The notes under the pieces: generated by a model
Told to the model about the DNA's origin: nothing
Databases searched by the model: none
What the model saw: the letters and a program-made list of their open reading frames with translations, nothing else
Source: Fallopia convolvulus
Taxonomy: Eukaryota > Streptophyta > Magnoliopsida > Caryophyllales > Polygonaceae
NCBI GenBank assembly: GCA_964016875.1
Contig: OZ024721.1
Coordinates: forward strand, 4,965,001-5,029,000
Direction of reading: 5' to 3'
DNA length: 64,000 bases
Program-made: the position numbers and the translations under genes
Part shown: positions 21,583-33,751 of the stretch, in pieces
How the letters are laid out: each line of letters starts with the position of its first letter
Position numbering within the stretch: the first letter of the stretch is position 1

Positions 21583-24500
21583 TCAAGTTGGAGCATGTAG
21601 ATCCCGAATGCCCAACTTGCTCAACAATACTCCAAACTGTTTAGAACTAAGGGCCTTAGTAAAAATATCAGCCGGTTGTAAATGAGTACGAATGTGACTA
21701 GTGCGAACTGTACCAGCGAGAAGGAGATCCCGAATAAAGTGACAATCAACCTCAATGTGTTTAGTCCGATCATGAAAGACTGGATTAGCATCAATATGAA
21801 GCGCGGTCTGACTGTCACAAAACAACCGCATAGGTCTAGAATGAATCACACCAAGAGAACGAAGCAATGACTTCAACCAAATCAACTCACAACAAGCAGT
21901 TGCCATGGCCCGATATTCAGCTTCAGCAGAGGAACGAGAAACAGTCTTCTGCTTTTTAGTTCTCCAAGAAATAGGTGAAGAACCAAGCTGAACAAAATAA
22001 CCCGTAATGGACCGGCGTGTAAGAGGACATGTAGCATAATCGGAATCACAGAAGGCTGTAAGTAGGCATGGACATGGGCCGGGCCCGGGCCGGGCCACCA
22101 CCGGGCCGGGCCGGAGAAGTAGGGCCCGGGACCGGCCCGGTATTGTACCGGGCTGGAGCGGGCCGGGCCTGGGCCGGGCCGGGCTGATATATATAGGCCC
22201 GGTCCTTTATTAAATTTCCGGGCCGGGTCGGGCTGGCCCGGGCCCGACCGGGCTGGGCCACAATTCCCCAACCCGGGCCCGACCCATGGCCCAGGCGGGT
22301 TGGGCCCGTCTGGCCCGCGGGTTGGCCGGACCGGGCCATTTTGGCCCACAATTGCGGGCTGGGCCGGGCTGGGCTGGGCTGGCCCGCACTAATGGCCATC
22401 ACTAGCTGTAAGTTCCAGATTACACTCTCTAGGAAGGCACACACCCTGACCTGGATGACTCTTAAGATAGCGCAAAACTCGAATAGCAGCGTCCCAATGA
22501 TCAATAGTGGGATCCTGCATGAATTGAGCTAGAGTGTGAGCTGCATAACAAATCTCTGGACGAGTAATAGTCAAATAAATCAATCTCCCAATTAGTCGTC
22601 TATAGCGATCAGGCAACTCAAACCTCTGAGTTGTAGAAAGAGCAAGCTTATGATTCTGTTCCATAGGAAAATCACACGTCTTGCTTCCTAACAAACCAGC
22701 CTCACTCAGAATATCAAGTGTATACTTTCTCTGACAAAGATATAGGCCTCCTTCAGATCGGGCAATCTCAATGCCCAAGAAATACTTCAAAGGCCCTAAG
22801 TCCTTCATATGAAAACAAGAACTCAGCTGACCTTTGAACTTAGCAATTGCAGCGGAATCATTACCAGCAACTATCAAATCATCAACATAAACCAGAAAAT
22901 GCAAGGTAAAACCAAATCGATTATATGAGAATAGAGAATAATCAACAAGTGACTGAACAAAACCGAATCTACGCAAAGCTGTTGCCAACTTAGCAAACCA
23001 ATTCCTCGGAGCGTGTCGAAGACCATATAAAGATCGATTCAGCCAACAAAACTGGTCGGCCAAGTGTTTGGAAAAAACTGGTGGTGGGTACATATACACT
23101 TCTTCATGTAAATCTCCGTGAAGAAATGCATTATGCACATCCATCTGATGCAACTCCCAGTTTCTAGCAGCAACAACTGCCAGAAAAGTACGAACTGAAA
23201 CCATCTTCGCCACCGGTGCAAAGGTTTCCTTGTAATCTATACCCTCCTTCTGATTGTTCCCAAGAACAACCAGTCATGCCTTAAAGCGCTCAACAAAGCC
23301 ATCTGAATGACGCTTGATCTTAAACACCCATTTGCAGCCAATCGGTTTCTTGTCTAGAGGCAAAGCAGTCATAGTCCAAGTGCCATTGCGCTCCAGAGCA
23401 TCAATCTCTGCCTCCATGGCCTTACGCCAACGAGGATCTCGGGCAGCCTCCGAGAAAGGCCGTGGTTCTGTAACAGACTCAACAGAAGCAGCAAAAGCAA
23501 CATGTCTAGATGAAAACCGATCAAAACTGACATAATTAGCTATGGGATAGGATGTACCTGATGAGCTTGACGGTTGAGATGAAAGAGACTGAGGTGCTTC
23601 TTGTTTCCGCACAATATTGCAAACGAAATCACGCAGTTTCACAGATGGAGCGCGATCACGGTAGAACGTCGGGGAAAGTCTTGAGCAGCGACAAGAGAGG
23701 ATTGAAGCCCACCACTCCCATCATCTGCCTGCGATTGGTCATTTGAGGAGTTAGGTAATACGTCGGCTTCGACAGTGCCAGGAGGAGATTGAACCCCACT
23801 CCCCTTGTCATTTGTTTGCATACGTTCATTTGTGGAGCTAGGTATAGGATCTTGAATGGAGACAAGAGAAGATTGAACCCCACTCCCCCTGTCGTCCATC
23901 TGCGTTGTAGCTGAAGGGTTATGGCAATTTTCAAAAATAGCAGGGTGATTATCAATGGAAGTATTTGGATCACTATTAGTTAAGGTAATGACGGGCTGAT
24001 ATGGAAATTTGTTTTCATAGAATATGACATCTCGGGAAATGAACCTTCCGTTAGTTTCTAAATCAAGAACTTTTCAACCTTTTTGTCCATTCGGATAGCC
24101 AATAAAAACGCATTTTCTATCTCTAGGAGCAAATTTGTTGGATGGTTTTGGAATAATAGAAGCATAACAAAGACAACCAAGAGTACGAAGATGATCGTAT
24201 CCCGGGGGTCGGCCATACAATAGCTCAAAAAGGTGTCCGACTTTGCAAAATTAGGGTTGGGGTTCGATTGATTAAATAGCATGCAGTTAAAATACAGTCG
24301 CCCCAAAAATGCATGGGTAAATTAGCATGAAATCGTAAAGCCCGAGCAACATTTAAAATATGTCGATGTTTTCTTTCTGTCCTACCATTCTGTTGAGGAG
24401 TGCCAACACAAGAAGTTTCAAATAACATGCCATTTTCATCAAAAAAAATCTGCAAACTAGTAAACTCAGTTCCATTGTCACTCTGAAGGCATTTAACATT

Positions 24501-25498
24501 TTTATCAAATTGGCGCTTAGTCATGGCGCATAAAGCGGTAATTAAAGAAGCAACTTCTGTTTTTTGTTTCATAAGAAAAACCCAAACACATCTACTAAAA
24601 TCATCAACAATAGTAAGAAAGTAATGAGCCCCTTGAACGGACGGAGTCCGATAGGGACCCCACACATCACAATGAATCAAATCAAACATATTAGAAGCAT
24701 GCGTTTGGCTAATAGGAAACGAAGGACGAGATTGTTTTGCTCTATGACAACTATCGCAAGGTTCCATGGGACCATTATTCTAATATTTGGTAAAATTTTA
24801 AGAATATGAAGTGAGGGATGACCAATTCTGGAATGCCACAAGGCGGGTGATGCAACATCCATCCGTGAAGCGTGTCCCATTGGCGCAACCACACGAAGCC
24901 AATAGACACCGTTCCGCTCCTCACCCCCTCCAATCAAACTCATCGAAGTGCGATCCTGTAAAATGCACAGCTTATTAGTCATCCGAGCAATACAATTTTG
25001 GTCTCCCAAAAGTTGAGCAATAGAGATTAAATTGCAAGTTAGTTTAGGGACAAATAACACATCATGGATAATTAAGTGCTCAGACAAACGCAATTTTCCA
25101 TCCTTGTTTGGAGTAGTAGAGACTCCATTTGGGAGAACAATGGTAGAATATGCCACAGTACATAAATCAGTCAACAATTTCTCATTCCCTATCATGTGGA
25201 ACGAAGCCCCGGTATCCAAGATCCAGTCAGAAATATACATACCAAACTGATGTGCTGAATTGTGATTTGCTGAATTTTTATTATTAATGAGGCTTAGCAG
25301 TTGCTTGAACAGAGATTCAGAGAGGCTAGTGCCAGCCCGATCAGCAATGGTGAGCGCTCCGATCTGCAGGCTTGTGCCTTCACCGCCCGAAGCTGCAGTG
25401 GCTAGGCCTCGCCCGCGCCCTCTTCCTCGGCTTCTATCTTGTGCAGCACCAGTACACTCGCGCTGGAGGGCGAGTTGCTGCTCGTGCTGATCGGTCAT
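21583..25498 (-). pseudogene. Broken copia polyprotein
   Basis: Blocks in order on the minus strand: a basic RGRGRG gag tail; protease WILDTGASFHM; GAG-pre-integrase LWHSRIGHPSLH; integrase with DVWGPY, QSDNGTEF and GTPQQNGRTERKHRH; a variable linker around 23640-24200; RT with WVFKIKR, HQMDVHNAFLHGD and FLVYVDDLIVAG; and RNase H with DSDYATCP, SSAEAEYRAM and the C-terminal HIEVDCHFIRD and DIFTKALSS. Frames change near 24770, 24230, 23640 and 23215, so no single polyprotein is possible. The gag N-terminus, including the usual CCHC knuckle, is absent. The element could move only in trans. Confidence 0.88.
22063..22404. mobile_element. GC-rich hAT-type MITE inside copia RNase H
   Basis: A 342-bp insertion flanked by a perfect 8-bp duplication GCTGTAAG (22055-22062 and 22405-22412). 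The ends are TAGGCATGGACATGG and, in reverse complement on the right, TAGTGATGGCCATTAG. The interior is almost wholly GGGCCGGGCC-type sequence. Removing it together with one duplication copy rejoins the RNase H reading frame (NLELTA then FCDSDYA). Confidence 0.92.
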
Positions 25499-25596
25499 GG
25501 TGCTCGGCGGCGGCGGCTAACGATCAGCAGAGGCGCTGAGACGCTAGCGGTGGTGCGGCCGGCGATTGAATAGGTCAGATATAGGATCGGAAGAAA

Positions 25597-25609
25597 GGCT
25601 CTGATGTCA
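25597..25609 (-). other. Primer binding site of the minus-strand copia element
   Basis: TGACATCAGAGCC adjoins the 5' LTR on the minus strand. It differs at two positions from the usual initiator-methionine tRNA complement TGGTATCAGAGCC. Confidence 0.7.
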
Positions 25610-25775
25610 TAAAAAGATAGAATATATGTGGCCAAAAAGCTTAACCATTATCATTAATGAAAGGTAAATATATACAAGCTTAACTAAATAAACAAGGAAA
25701 GAGATTATAAAAGATTACAAGAGATCTTCTCTAAAAAGGCTACATAATTACAAAATATACTACCCATATTCAATA
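25610..25775 (-). repeat. 5' LTR of the minus-strand copia element
   Basis: A 166-bp partner of the repeat at 21409-21575. The primer site is on its internal side. Confidence 0.92.
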
Positions 25776-26116
25776 CCCAATTTGACCTATAACTCGATTG
25801 ACTCGAACCCGACCGAACTGATCTGTTTAACAGGTCTACACAACCCTTCTCTTTTCTTGCATAAGAGCACTGTTCTAAAAATCGGGTTAGGTGGCCGCCT
25901 AGGCGCTGGGCGGTGGTCCACCGTCCCGATTTTGCCCTGGACGGTGTTCTGGGCGACTAGGCGGGCTGAGCGGGCTAGGCAAGTTCTGCGAGCTAGGCAG
26001 GCTGGGCGGGTTAGGCGGGTTGGGCGGCTTTCTAGGCAGGCTAGGCAACCTTTTTGGTAGGTTGGGTGGACTCTAAGAAGGCTCTAGGCTTGAATTTATA
26101 CAAAGACATTATAATA

Positions 26117-26618
26117 GGGTTAGAAATTCCTTTTTGTATCCCTAAGTTTTTGCCTTTTCCTTTTGGAGCCCAAGAAAAAAACTTATTCCTTTTGGTACCC
26201 TTGAGGTTTTGGTTTTTCCCGTTGACGCCCCTCTCCGGTTCAAATTAAGCCAATTTCAAGCTTACCATTATGTTCATCACCCTTAAATTAGTAAGATTTG
26301 ACTATTAAAACTTCAAAATTCATAACCAAACTACATCAATTGAATTTTTAAACAATTTTGTAAACAACCCCTTAAAATAGAGGATTGTTTAAAAATTCAA
26401 ATTGATGTAGTTTGGTTATGAATTTAAGTGTTTTAAGAGTTGAATCCTACTATTTAAGAGTGATGAACATAATGGTAAGCTTGAAATTAGCTAATTTGAA
26501 CCGGGGAGGGGTGTCAACGGGAAAAGCCAAAACCTCAGGGGTACCAAAAAGAATAAGTTTTTTTCTTGGGCACCAAAAGGAAAAGACAAAACCTTAGGGG
26601 CACCAAAAGAAATTTCCC
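26117..26618. repeat. Fold-back element with ~240-bp arms
   Basis: The arms 26117-26357 and 26383-26618 are nearly perfect inverted copies around a 25-base spacer. Landmarks are CTTATTCCTTTTGGTACCC on the left and GGTACCAAAAAGAATAAG on the right. The ends GGGTTAGAAATTCC and GGGAAATTTC resemble the Mutator-like element at 18917. No clear 9-bp duplication is present. The transcript of either strand would form a long hairpin. Confidence 0.82.
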
Positions 26619-26675
26619 TTCTTTATTTATATATATATTCTTACCAATCTACTATATATATAAAAGCAATAAGGT

Positions 26676-27723
26676 TTGGAGCCACCACATTGCGCCACAT
26701 CATCTTTTGGCACATGTCGTCACCAGAATACGCCACCTTTGATTTTGCCACGTGTCACCATTTCATTAAGCCATGTCATTATATGTATTACACGTCATAT
26801 TATATTCCGCATCATTATTTACATGTCATATTTAACTATAATTATAAATAATCTAAATCTAAATATGTTTAATAAAAAGTCATATTTCTCAAGTATTATA
26901 GATTCTTTCAATAACTTTGACAAAAAAAAATATGTTCTTTCAATATTTATTTCTTATGGTTTCCATTCTCCTTCTCCATGAAGTATCTACAACTCATATG
27001 TCTTTGCTACCCTTACAATCGATTTGTTGCTATAGATCGATTTCTCGCTGATATTCATTGGTTGATTTGTTGCTACTCTTCAGACCATCTTCTTTTGATT
27101 GATATTAGAGTTTTCAAAACTCGATCTGACTCGATCCAACAACACGACATTGATGATTTCTATTAGCTTCCCAGTCATCTTCTTCACGAACAATTTGAAG
27201 TTTGGCGTTGATGGAATTAGGTGGATTCTTGATTAAATTTAAGCCCGCCATTGATTGAATTATGGAAAATAATCAAAGAGGCGCCATTAATTGATATGGG
27301 GATTTTTTTAGTCTAGGATTTTATTTTATTCTTTTAATATTTTTTCTAATCGAAATTATCTCTTTCGGATATGAACAAATCAATTATTTGACCAAATCTT
27401 TTATTTAGAGAATTAAGATCAAATAAAATAATTCTTTTTCTCTACTAAGAATAAAAAACTATAGAATTATAAATAAAGTAAATAACTTTAAATAAATATG
27501 GAAAATTATATTCAAAATATACTATCCGATTTTTTTGATCCTAACAACTATTTACCTATGCTATCCAAATAAATCTTTCCTAATATCCAAATACCAAAGA
27601 TGTGATTCGGCTTTATCTAAGATGCCATATTACTTAATTTAAAATAATCTATTTTTTTTAATCCTAACAACCATTTAGATATTTTATCCAAATAAATCTC
27701 TCCTAAGTTGCAAATACCGATGT
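26676..27723. other. Helitron interior, no supported gene
   Basis: Short motifs such as GCCACATCATCTTTTGGCAC and CCACGTGTCACC follow the 5' end, as I recall for plant non-autonomous Helitrons. The motif GATGTGATTCGGCTTTATCT occurs twice (about 27599 and 27719). The second is the LINE target site. Confidence 0.45.
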
Positions 27724-27767
27724 GATTCGGCTTTATCTTTTTTTTTTATCAGCAAACAACCACTTCA

Positions 27768-28502
27768 TTAAACAGAAATCAAATCGTTCATTAACACAGC
27801 CTCAAAACTAGATGGAAAAGAAATTGTAGAAAATAACAAAACAGGACTATTTGGCATCCACTTGCTCAACCAATCTGCAGCACAGTTGGCGTTCCTCTTC
27901 ACATAATGCCATCTACACAACTCCAAATTGTAGCTGAGCTCAATAGTAGTTGCAATCAGCGTCCCTAGAATCGATCTTGGGAGAATTCCACCACTGAGCA
28001 GGTCAACAACCTTTTTGCTGTCAGATTCAACAATGATTTTGGAGAAACCAGCATCTTGAGCAGCTTGAATTCCCCATTTGATGGCCTCTATTTCAGCAAT
28101 ATCAACAGCAGTTCCTTGTTGTATCTTCTTTGCACCAGCTAAAACCACTGAACCATCAGCATCCCGGCCCAAAAAACCCACCCCGCATTCATTATTCCGA
28201 ACAGAGGCGTCACAGTTAACTTTGATCCATCCCATCGGAGGCCTCTGCCATCCACACCTCTCAGCAGTAGATGAAACCGGGGCATTATTTAGCGTGCAGG
28301 CTTTAAGATGCTCCTCCAAGCTATGTAGACTCCTATTAACTAACTCAGCTGGATCTGTCTCATGTGCCTCGAAAACACCAGCATTCCTTGCCCTCCACAG
28401 ATTATAACAAACACATGCCCAAACATCGTGATCTCTCTTGTCTTTAAGCTGCATAATACATGCCATCCAGTCCAGGAAATCATCAACACACAAGTGAACC
28501 AA
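27768..28502 (-). pseudogene. LINE RNase H domain (RVT_3 type), remnant
   Basis: The 244-codon minus frame contains a DVWACVCYNLWRARNAGVF linker, then the RNase H blocks PPMGWIKVNCDASVRN, GVGFLGRDADGSVVLAG, AEIEAIKWGIQAAQDAG and IIVESDSKKVVDLLSG, and ends with HYVKRNANCAADWLSKW. This is the C-terminal RNase H of plant L1 ORF2. The frame is open but the upstream RT is absent, so it is not a functional gene. Confidence 0.88.
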
Positions 28503-28517
28503 TCACGCCATAATCGT

Positions 28518-29568
28518 TGTTGGAACGATGTTGGGACCTCTGGTTCTAAACATCGGAACAACGATACAGTTCTCCGAATTTTGATAATGACAAACGCTAT
28601 AAAGGAACTAATGTGCTTTGATCAAGTATTTATAAGGAACACAGGTTGAACAAAGAACTCCCATGAATGATCAAAGATCACAGAAGCACACAATGAAGAG
28701 CTCCCATCGAGGGAAAGATGAAAGTTCCCATGCAATGGAAACTCCCAGGAATGACCAGAGAACACAGGTTTACACGATGAAGAGTTTCTCCCAAAGGAAC
28801 TCTGAAGAGGACAGTTCCCACGACATGGGAACTTACATGTGAGGACAAGGACCGATCAGCGCATATCACGGGATCTTGTCTTGGACAGGATGAAGGCACA
28901 GTCTGAGGAGCAGACTGTCACGATTGATCCAACGGTCCGATCATCTCAAGAAGTTGACCTAGTTCAAGTCGAAGTCACATGTGAAGAAAGTACAACTTGG
29001 GCATCAAGCAAAGGGCATTTCGGACACAAATGAAAGATGCGATTGAAGCCCAAGTTCACTCAAGTATAAAGCCAAATGAATAGTACTCGGATTGAGCACT
29101 TCTCCTAGAACTCACAAATACCCACAACAGAGAAAGAGAAAGAAGAAGAGAAGTCCGCGGCGGCGAGTGTCTGATCTCGACGACGGTGAAGCCAAGTTCC
29201 CAGGAGCAAGGGAACTGCATTTCGGTGTAAGGTTTGAGTTACTTATTTAGTGATTGTTGTTCGCTTAGGAACTCAGTTGAGTAGATTCATTAGTGTTGCT
29301 AGAGTTAGGTAGAACTCGTAGGAACAGAGAAGTTTGAATCTGGCTGTTTGTAACTAAGGAACAAATCAATAATATAAGTAAGTCATTCAAAATCCTCCAA
29401 GCGGAGGTAGAGGTTTACCCATACAACTAGTTGGTTGTAGTGGGGTTCCTCTATAAGGGAACTGTGTTCATTCTGTCTTTCTAATACTTGCGATAGTTTC
29501 TTCCGCTGCCTTGGGAACAACTTAACAGCCAGTTCCCAAGCTCTAAGCTAACCGGTTACGATCCAACA
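28518..29568 (+). repeat. 5' LTR of the Sirevirus-like element
   Basis: 1,051 bp, starting TGTTGGAACG and ending CGATCCAACA. It matches 36993-37979 from base 28589 onward. Confidence 0.93.
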
Positions 29569-29570
29569 AT

Positions 29571-29582
29571 TGGTATCAGAGC
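29571..29582 (+). other. Primer binding site (initiator Met tRNA)
   Basis: TGGTATCAGAGC lies two bases after the LTR end, the standard plant copia primer site. Confidence 0.9.
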
Positions 29583-29622
29583 AAGGCTGCTCTAGCTTTG
29601 TGTTAGCATCGCAGGTTTCAAA

Positions 29623-30390
29623 ATGGCTCACGAACTCACCCAAGTCGGTCACAACAACAGCAAGCCACCAAGGCTCATCACTGGTAGATTCGAAGTCTGG
29701 CAACGCGATATGAAAAATTGGATGCGCAGCCAAGACTACCAGGCGTGGTGCGTTATAGAGAAAGGGAACTCTGAAGCCTCTAGTTCCCAAACCATGTTTG
29801 TCCCTGCCAGACACGGAATAGGGTATGAGTCAGAGAGCCCTAGAAAAGGGAAGTCTCATTTGAGTGAAAAAGAGATAAACGAGTGTAGGGCCCTAGAGCT
29901 TCAGTGTGAGAAACAGAAAAATGCACACTTGGAAGAGAAAATCTGTGTTCTGGAGAGTGGGGTGAATGGAGAAGTAGATTATTACACTGGGAACACTGGA
30001 CACAAGTTGTATGTTCAAATAGCTAAGGGAAACAGGTCTAGAGTGTACAACAAGGAAACTATGGATAGGAACATGATACAGAGACCCCATCCTAAGTACT
30101 ACCTAGGAGAATACTATAAGACCTGCTGGAACTGTGGTGCTCATGGGCACTACAAGGAAAGCTGTCCCAAGGCTAAGGCCCAAGCCCAGAGAAACCACGA
30201 GTACTGGAACAGGCAGAATCAACAAACCAACAAGCCTGCTAGAGTTCCCATTAAAAGAAACAACCATAGGAACTCTGCCTATAACAAGTACTCTCGGGAC
30301 ATTAACATTGCTGATTATGTGCTATTTGAGACTGTCTTCCCTTGCAAGGGACCAAGCAAGAGTCATCTTGCCTGGGTCCTCAAAAACTAA
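29623..30390 (+). pseudogene. Shortened Gag of the Sirevirus-like element
   Basis: The frame of 255 codons starts at the first ATG after the primer site (MAHELTQVGHNN). It keeps the copia Gag start (RFEVWQRDMKNWM) and one CCHC zinc knuckle, CWNCGAHGHYKESC, near residue 168. The central Gag body between about residues 50 and 70 appears deleted, since Sirevirus Gag is normally much longer. It ends with TAA at 30388-30390, and a TAG follows at 30400-30402, both in frame with the protease downstream. Confidence 0.82.
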
Positions 30391-30402
30391 CTTTTCTTGT
30401 AG

Positions 30403-33400
30403 GTGGCAGTGAGGGGGAACAACACATGGGTCATTGACAATGGATGTTCTAACCACATGACTGGAAACAAAGACAACCTCACCTCACTCCACCCAAAGGC
30501 CGAAGGAGGTCACGTGTCCTTTGGAAACAAGAATAAAGGAGAAATCATAGGAACAAGGGAAGTATTGCTCAACAAATCTATCAAAATCAGCAATGTTAAC
30601 TTGGTAAAGGACCTGGGATTCAATCTCTTGAGCGTCTCTCAGATATGTGATCAAGGGAACAACATCGTCACCTTTGACTCAAGGGAATGTCTAGTGATCA
30701 ACAAGAAGACTAACAAAATCATCCTGAAAGGAAGAAGGTCCAACAACATCTATGTGGTGGATACAGACTTTGAGCCACCAAGGAAACTGTGCTTGGCAAG
30801 TTCCCTTGACGAAACGGAACTCTGGCACAAGAGACTGGGCCATGCAGGTGTCAATCAAATCTTGAAGCTTTATCTACAGGATCTAGTCATTGGCCTCCCA
30901 CGAATCAACCTTGAAGGAGTCAAGATGTGCGAAGCATGTGTTCGTGGGAAGCAGACCAGGAGCTCGTTCAAACCCAAGAAGGAGGTCAGCACTACAAGAC
31001 CATTGGAACTAATACACATGGATCTCTGTGGTCCCATGGACACTGAAAGCTACGGAGGAAAAAGGTACATGTATGTCTTAATTGATGACTTTTCGAGATT
31101 TACATGGGTGCTTTTCTTGAGATCAAAATCAGATTCCTTCAAAGAATTCGAGAGACTAATCAAGAAGATGGAAGTAAGCATGGGAATTAAGCTCAAGTCA
31201 CTCAGATCTGACCACGGAACTGAGTTCAAGAACTCAGAGTTCCTAAGGTACTGTGACAACAATGGTGTATCCCACAATTTCTCAGCTCCTCGGACTCCTC
31301 AACAAAATGGAGTGGTAGAAAGGAAAAACAGAACTTTGGAAGACATGGCAAGGACCATGATGCTAGAAAGTGGAGTTCCTCCAAGCTTCTGGGCTGAAGC
31401 CATCTCCACAGCTACTTACATCCTAAATCGAGCAATGACGAGGCCCATGATAAAAAAAGACATCCTACGAGCTGATCAAAGGAAGGAAGCCCAACATCTC
31501 TCATCTGAGGACCTTTGGATGCAAATGCTTCGTTCATAACAATGGGAAGGACAACCTCGACAAATTTGAGCCTAGAAGCGACGAAGGGATATTCCTGGGA
31601 TATTCTTCCCATAGCAAGGCGTACAGGGTCTATAAAAAGAGAACCAAGAAGATAGAAGAAAGCATCCACGTCATCTTCGATGAAAAATCTGTAAAGATGG
31701 GAACAGAGGCCCAAGGAAAGGGAACTCTGTTCAAACTGGTCAGACAAGAAGAAGACGATGACGAGGATGAACCAAGAAAGAGAGATGAATACTATCCAAG
31801 TGGGAACAATGCCCCATAATTAGGGAACAATGAAGGAGATCAAAACTCCACAGATCAAAGCTCCTTTGAAGTTCCCTCCTCAACAGAAGAACCACAAGAT
31901 GCATCAAACTCTCTTGTTCTTCAAAATGAAAGTGTGCCAGAATCCAGTGTTCAGGGGGAACAACGAGAGAACTCCGAAGAGAATCCTGACGAAAGTCCCA
32001 GCGAAGAAGCTGAGCATAACTGTTCCCCTGAAGAAGAGGAGGCTCCAGACACAAATGAAGAAGAGTCAAGGGAACAGGTTGATGTCTCACACATCCAAAC
32101 GAGAAACTACCACCAAAAGAGAGATCACCCCATAGACAACATCATCACTCCATATGACAAAGGTGTTCTAACTTGCTCTTCTCTCAATAATTTTTGTGCT
32201 TTTAATGCCTTTGTTTCGATGGTGGAACCAAAAAGCATCAAAGAAGCTCTCAAAGACCCAGACTGGATCCAAGCCATGCAAGAAGAACTACATCAATTTG
32301 AGAGGAACAAGGTGTGGAAGCTAGTTCCTAGGCCCAAGAACAAGAATATCATAGGAACTCGATGGGTTTTTCGGAACAAACTCGATGATACTGGGGCCGT
32401 AGCTAGAAACAAGGCTCGTTTGGTTGCTCAAGGCTACAGACAAGAAGAGGGGATCGACTATGACGAGACCTTCGCACCAATTGCAAGGATCGAGGCCATC
32501 CGTCTTCTCATAGCCTATGTAGCCCACAAAGGATTCAAGCTATACCAGATGGATGTGAAGACGGCATTTCTAAATGGGCACCTCAAAGAAGAAGTATACG
32601 TAGCTCAACCCCCAGGATTCGAAGATGAGAAGCTACCCAACCACGTCTACTTCCTGGAGAGGGCCCTCTACGGACTCAAACAAGCTCCTCGAGCATGGTA
32701 TGACAGGTTTGCTCAGTTCCTCCTATCTCATGGATACCTTCGAGGTTCCATAGACAAAACCCTTTTCCTTAAGAAAGAGTCTAAGGATATCTTGATTGTT
32801 CAAGTTTATGTTGATGACATTGTGTTTGGAGCAACTAACGAAACTCTTGTAGAGAAATTTAAGGACCTCATGAGCAGTGAGTTTGAGATGAGTCTCATAG
32901 GGGAACTCACGTTCTTCCTAGAACTCCAGATATCTCAAACAAATGAGGGAACAAGGATTCATCAACAGAAGTACATCAGGGAAATGCTAGTCAAGTATGG
33001 GATGGACCACTCAAGGCCAATCGACACTCCCATCTCACCAAACTCCAGGCTCAATGCCGATGAAACAAGGGTAAGTGTCAATCAAAGGAACTTTAGAGGT
33101 ATGATTGGCTCTCTCCTATACTTAACTGCTAGTAGGCCTGATATTATGTTCTCAGTGTGCTTATGTGCACGTTTTCAAGCTAATCCCAAAGAATCACACC
33201 TGAAAGAGGTGAAGAGGATTTTCAGGTACCTCAAAGGGAACGACAACTTGTGCCTCTGGTATCCAAGGAACAATTTCCTTAAGCTCATTGCTTATACAGA
33301 TGCAGATTTTGCTGGGCACCTAGTTGATAGAAAGAGCACATCAGGAATGGCCCAGTTCCTTGGGTCATGCTTAGTCTCATGGGGATCCAAGAAGCAAAAT

Positions 33401-33751
33401 TCAGTGGCACTCTCCACAGCTGAAGCAGAATACGTGGTTGCCGCATCATGCTGTTCCCAAGTACTATGGCTCAAGTCCCAACTTTAGGATTACGGTATGT
33501 CATTTGGCCCAGTTCCTATACTCTGTGATAATACTAGTGCCATTAACATTTCCAAAAATCATGTGCACCATTCTAGGACTAAGCACATAGACATTAGGCA
33601 TCATTTTCTACGTGACAATGTTGAAAATGGGAACATCTCTATGCAACACTGTAGAACGGAAGAGCAAATTGCGGACATTCTCACCAAAGCTTTAGACAGA
33701 CGTCCCTACCAGCGTTTTCGAATGCTTCTAGGGATGATAACTCTAAACTAA
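30403..33751 (+). pseudogene. Broken Pol (protease, integrase, RT, RNase H)
   Basis: Protease WVIDNGCSNHMTG has DNG where DSG is expected. Integrase has the HHCC region (ELWHKRLGHAGVN ... MCEACVRGK) and the DDE core (HMDLCGPM, LRSDHGTEF, NGVVERKNRTL). The frame breaks at an A7 run (31451-31457), and a TAG lies near 31817. From 31934 RT is open: WVFRNKLDDTG, YQMDVKTAFLNGHL, QVYVDDIVFGAT. RNase H has TDADFAGHLVDRKSTSG and STAEAEYVVAA, then a TAG at 33485-33487 before the tail with HIDIRHHFLRDN and ADILTKALD ending at 33751. At least four lesions rule out a functional protein. Confidence 0.9.

Larger units (their letters stand above)
21409..25775 (-). mobile_element. Ty1/copia retrotransposon with TA...TA termini
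   Basis: A 4.4-kb element on the minus strand with LTRs of about 166 bp at both ends (25775-25610 is the 5' LTR, 21575-21409 the 3' LTR), roughly 97% identical. The LTR reads TATTGAATATGGG...CTATCTTTTTA, so it starts and ends with TA, not TG...CA. A primer site TGACATCAGAGCC (25609-25597) adjoins the 5' LTR, and a polypurine tract CTTGAGGGGGAG (21587-21576) adjoins the 3' LTR. The internal order is protease, integrase, reverse transcriptase, RNase H. Most of gag is missing. No exact target duplication is visible. A hAT MITE interrupts RNase H. Confidence 0.9.
21117..25838. mobile_element. Old hAT-like MITE split by a copia element
   Basis: The left end TAGAGCGGTCAAAATTGG with runs of GACCCGACCCGA, and the right end at 25838 (reverse complement TAGACCTGTTAAACAG), look like one hAT-type MITE rich in pronoun-like GACCCGA motifs. 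The copia element at 21409-25775 occupies its middle. The eight bases on either side do not match well (CATATAAG and CACAACCC), so the target duplication has decayed or the right border is misplaced. Confidence 0.5.

Noticed and set aside
28078..28407. Plus-strand ORF opposite the LINE RNase H
   Set aside because: The minus strand carries clear RNase H motifs; the plus frame is its shadow.
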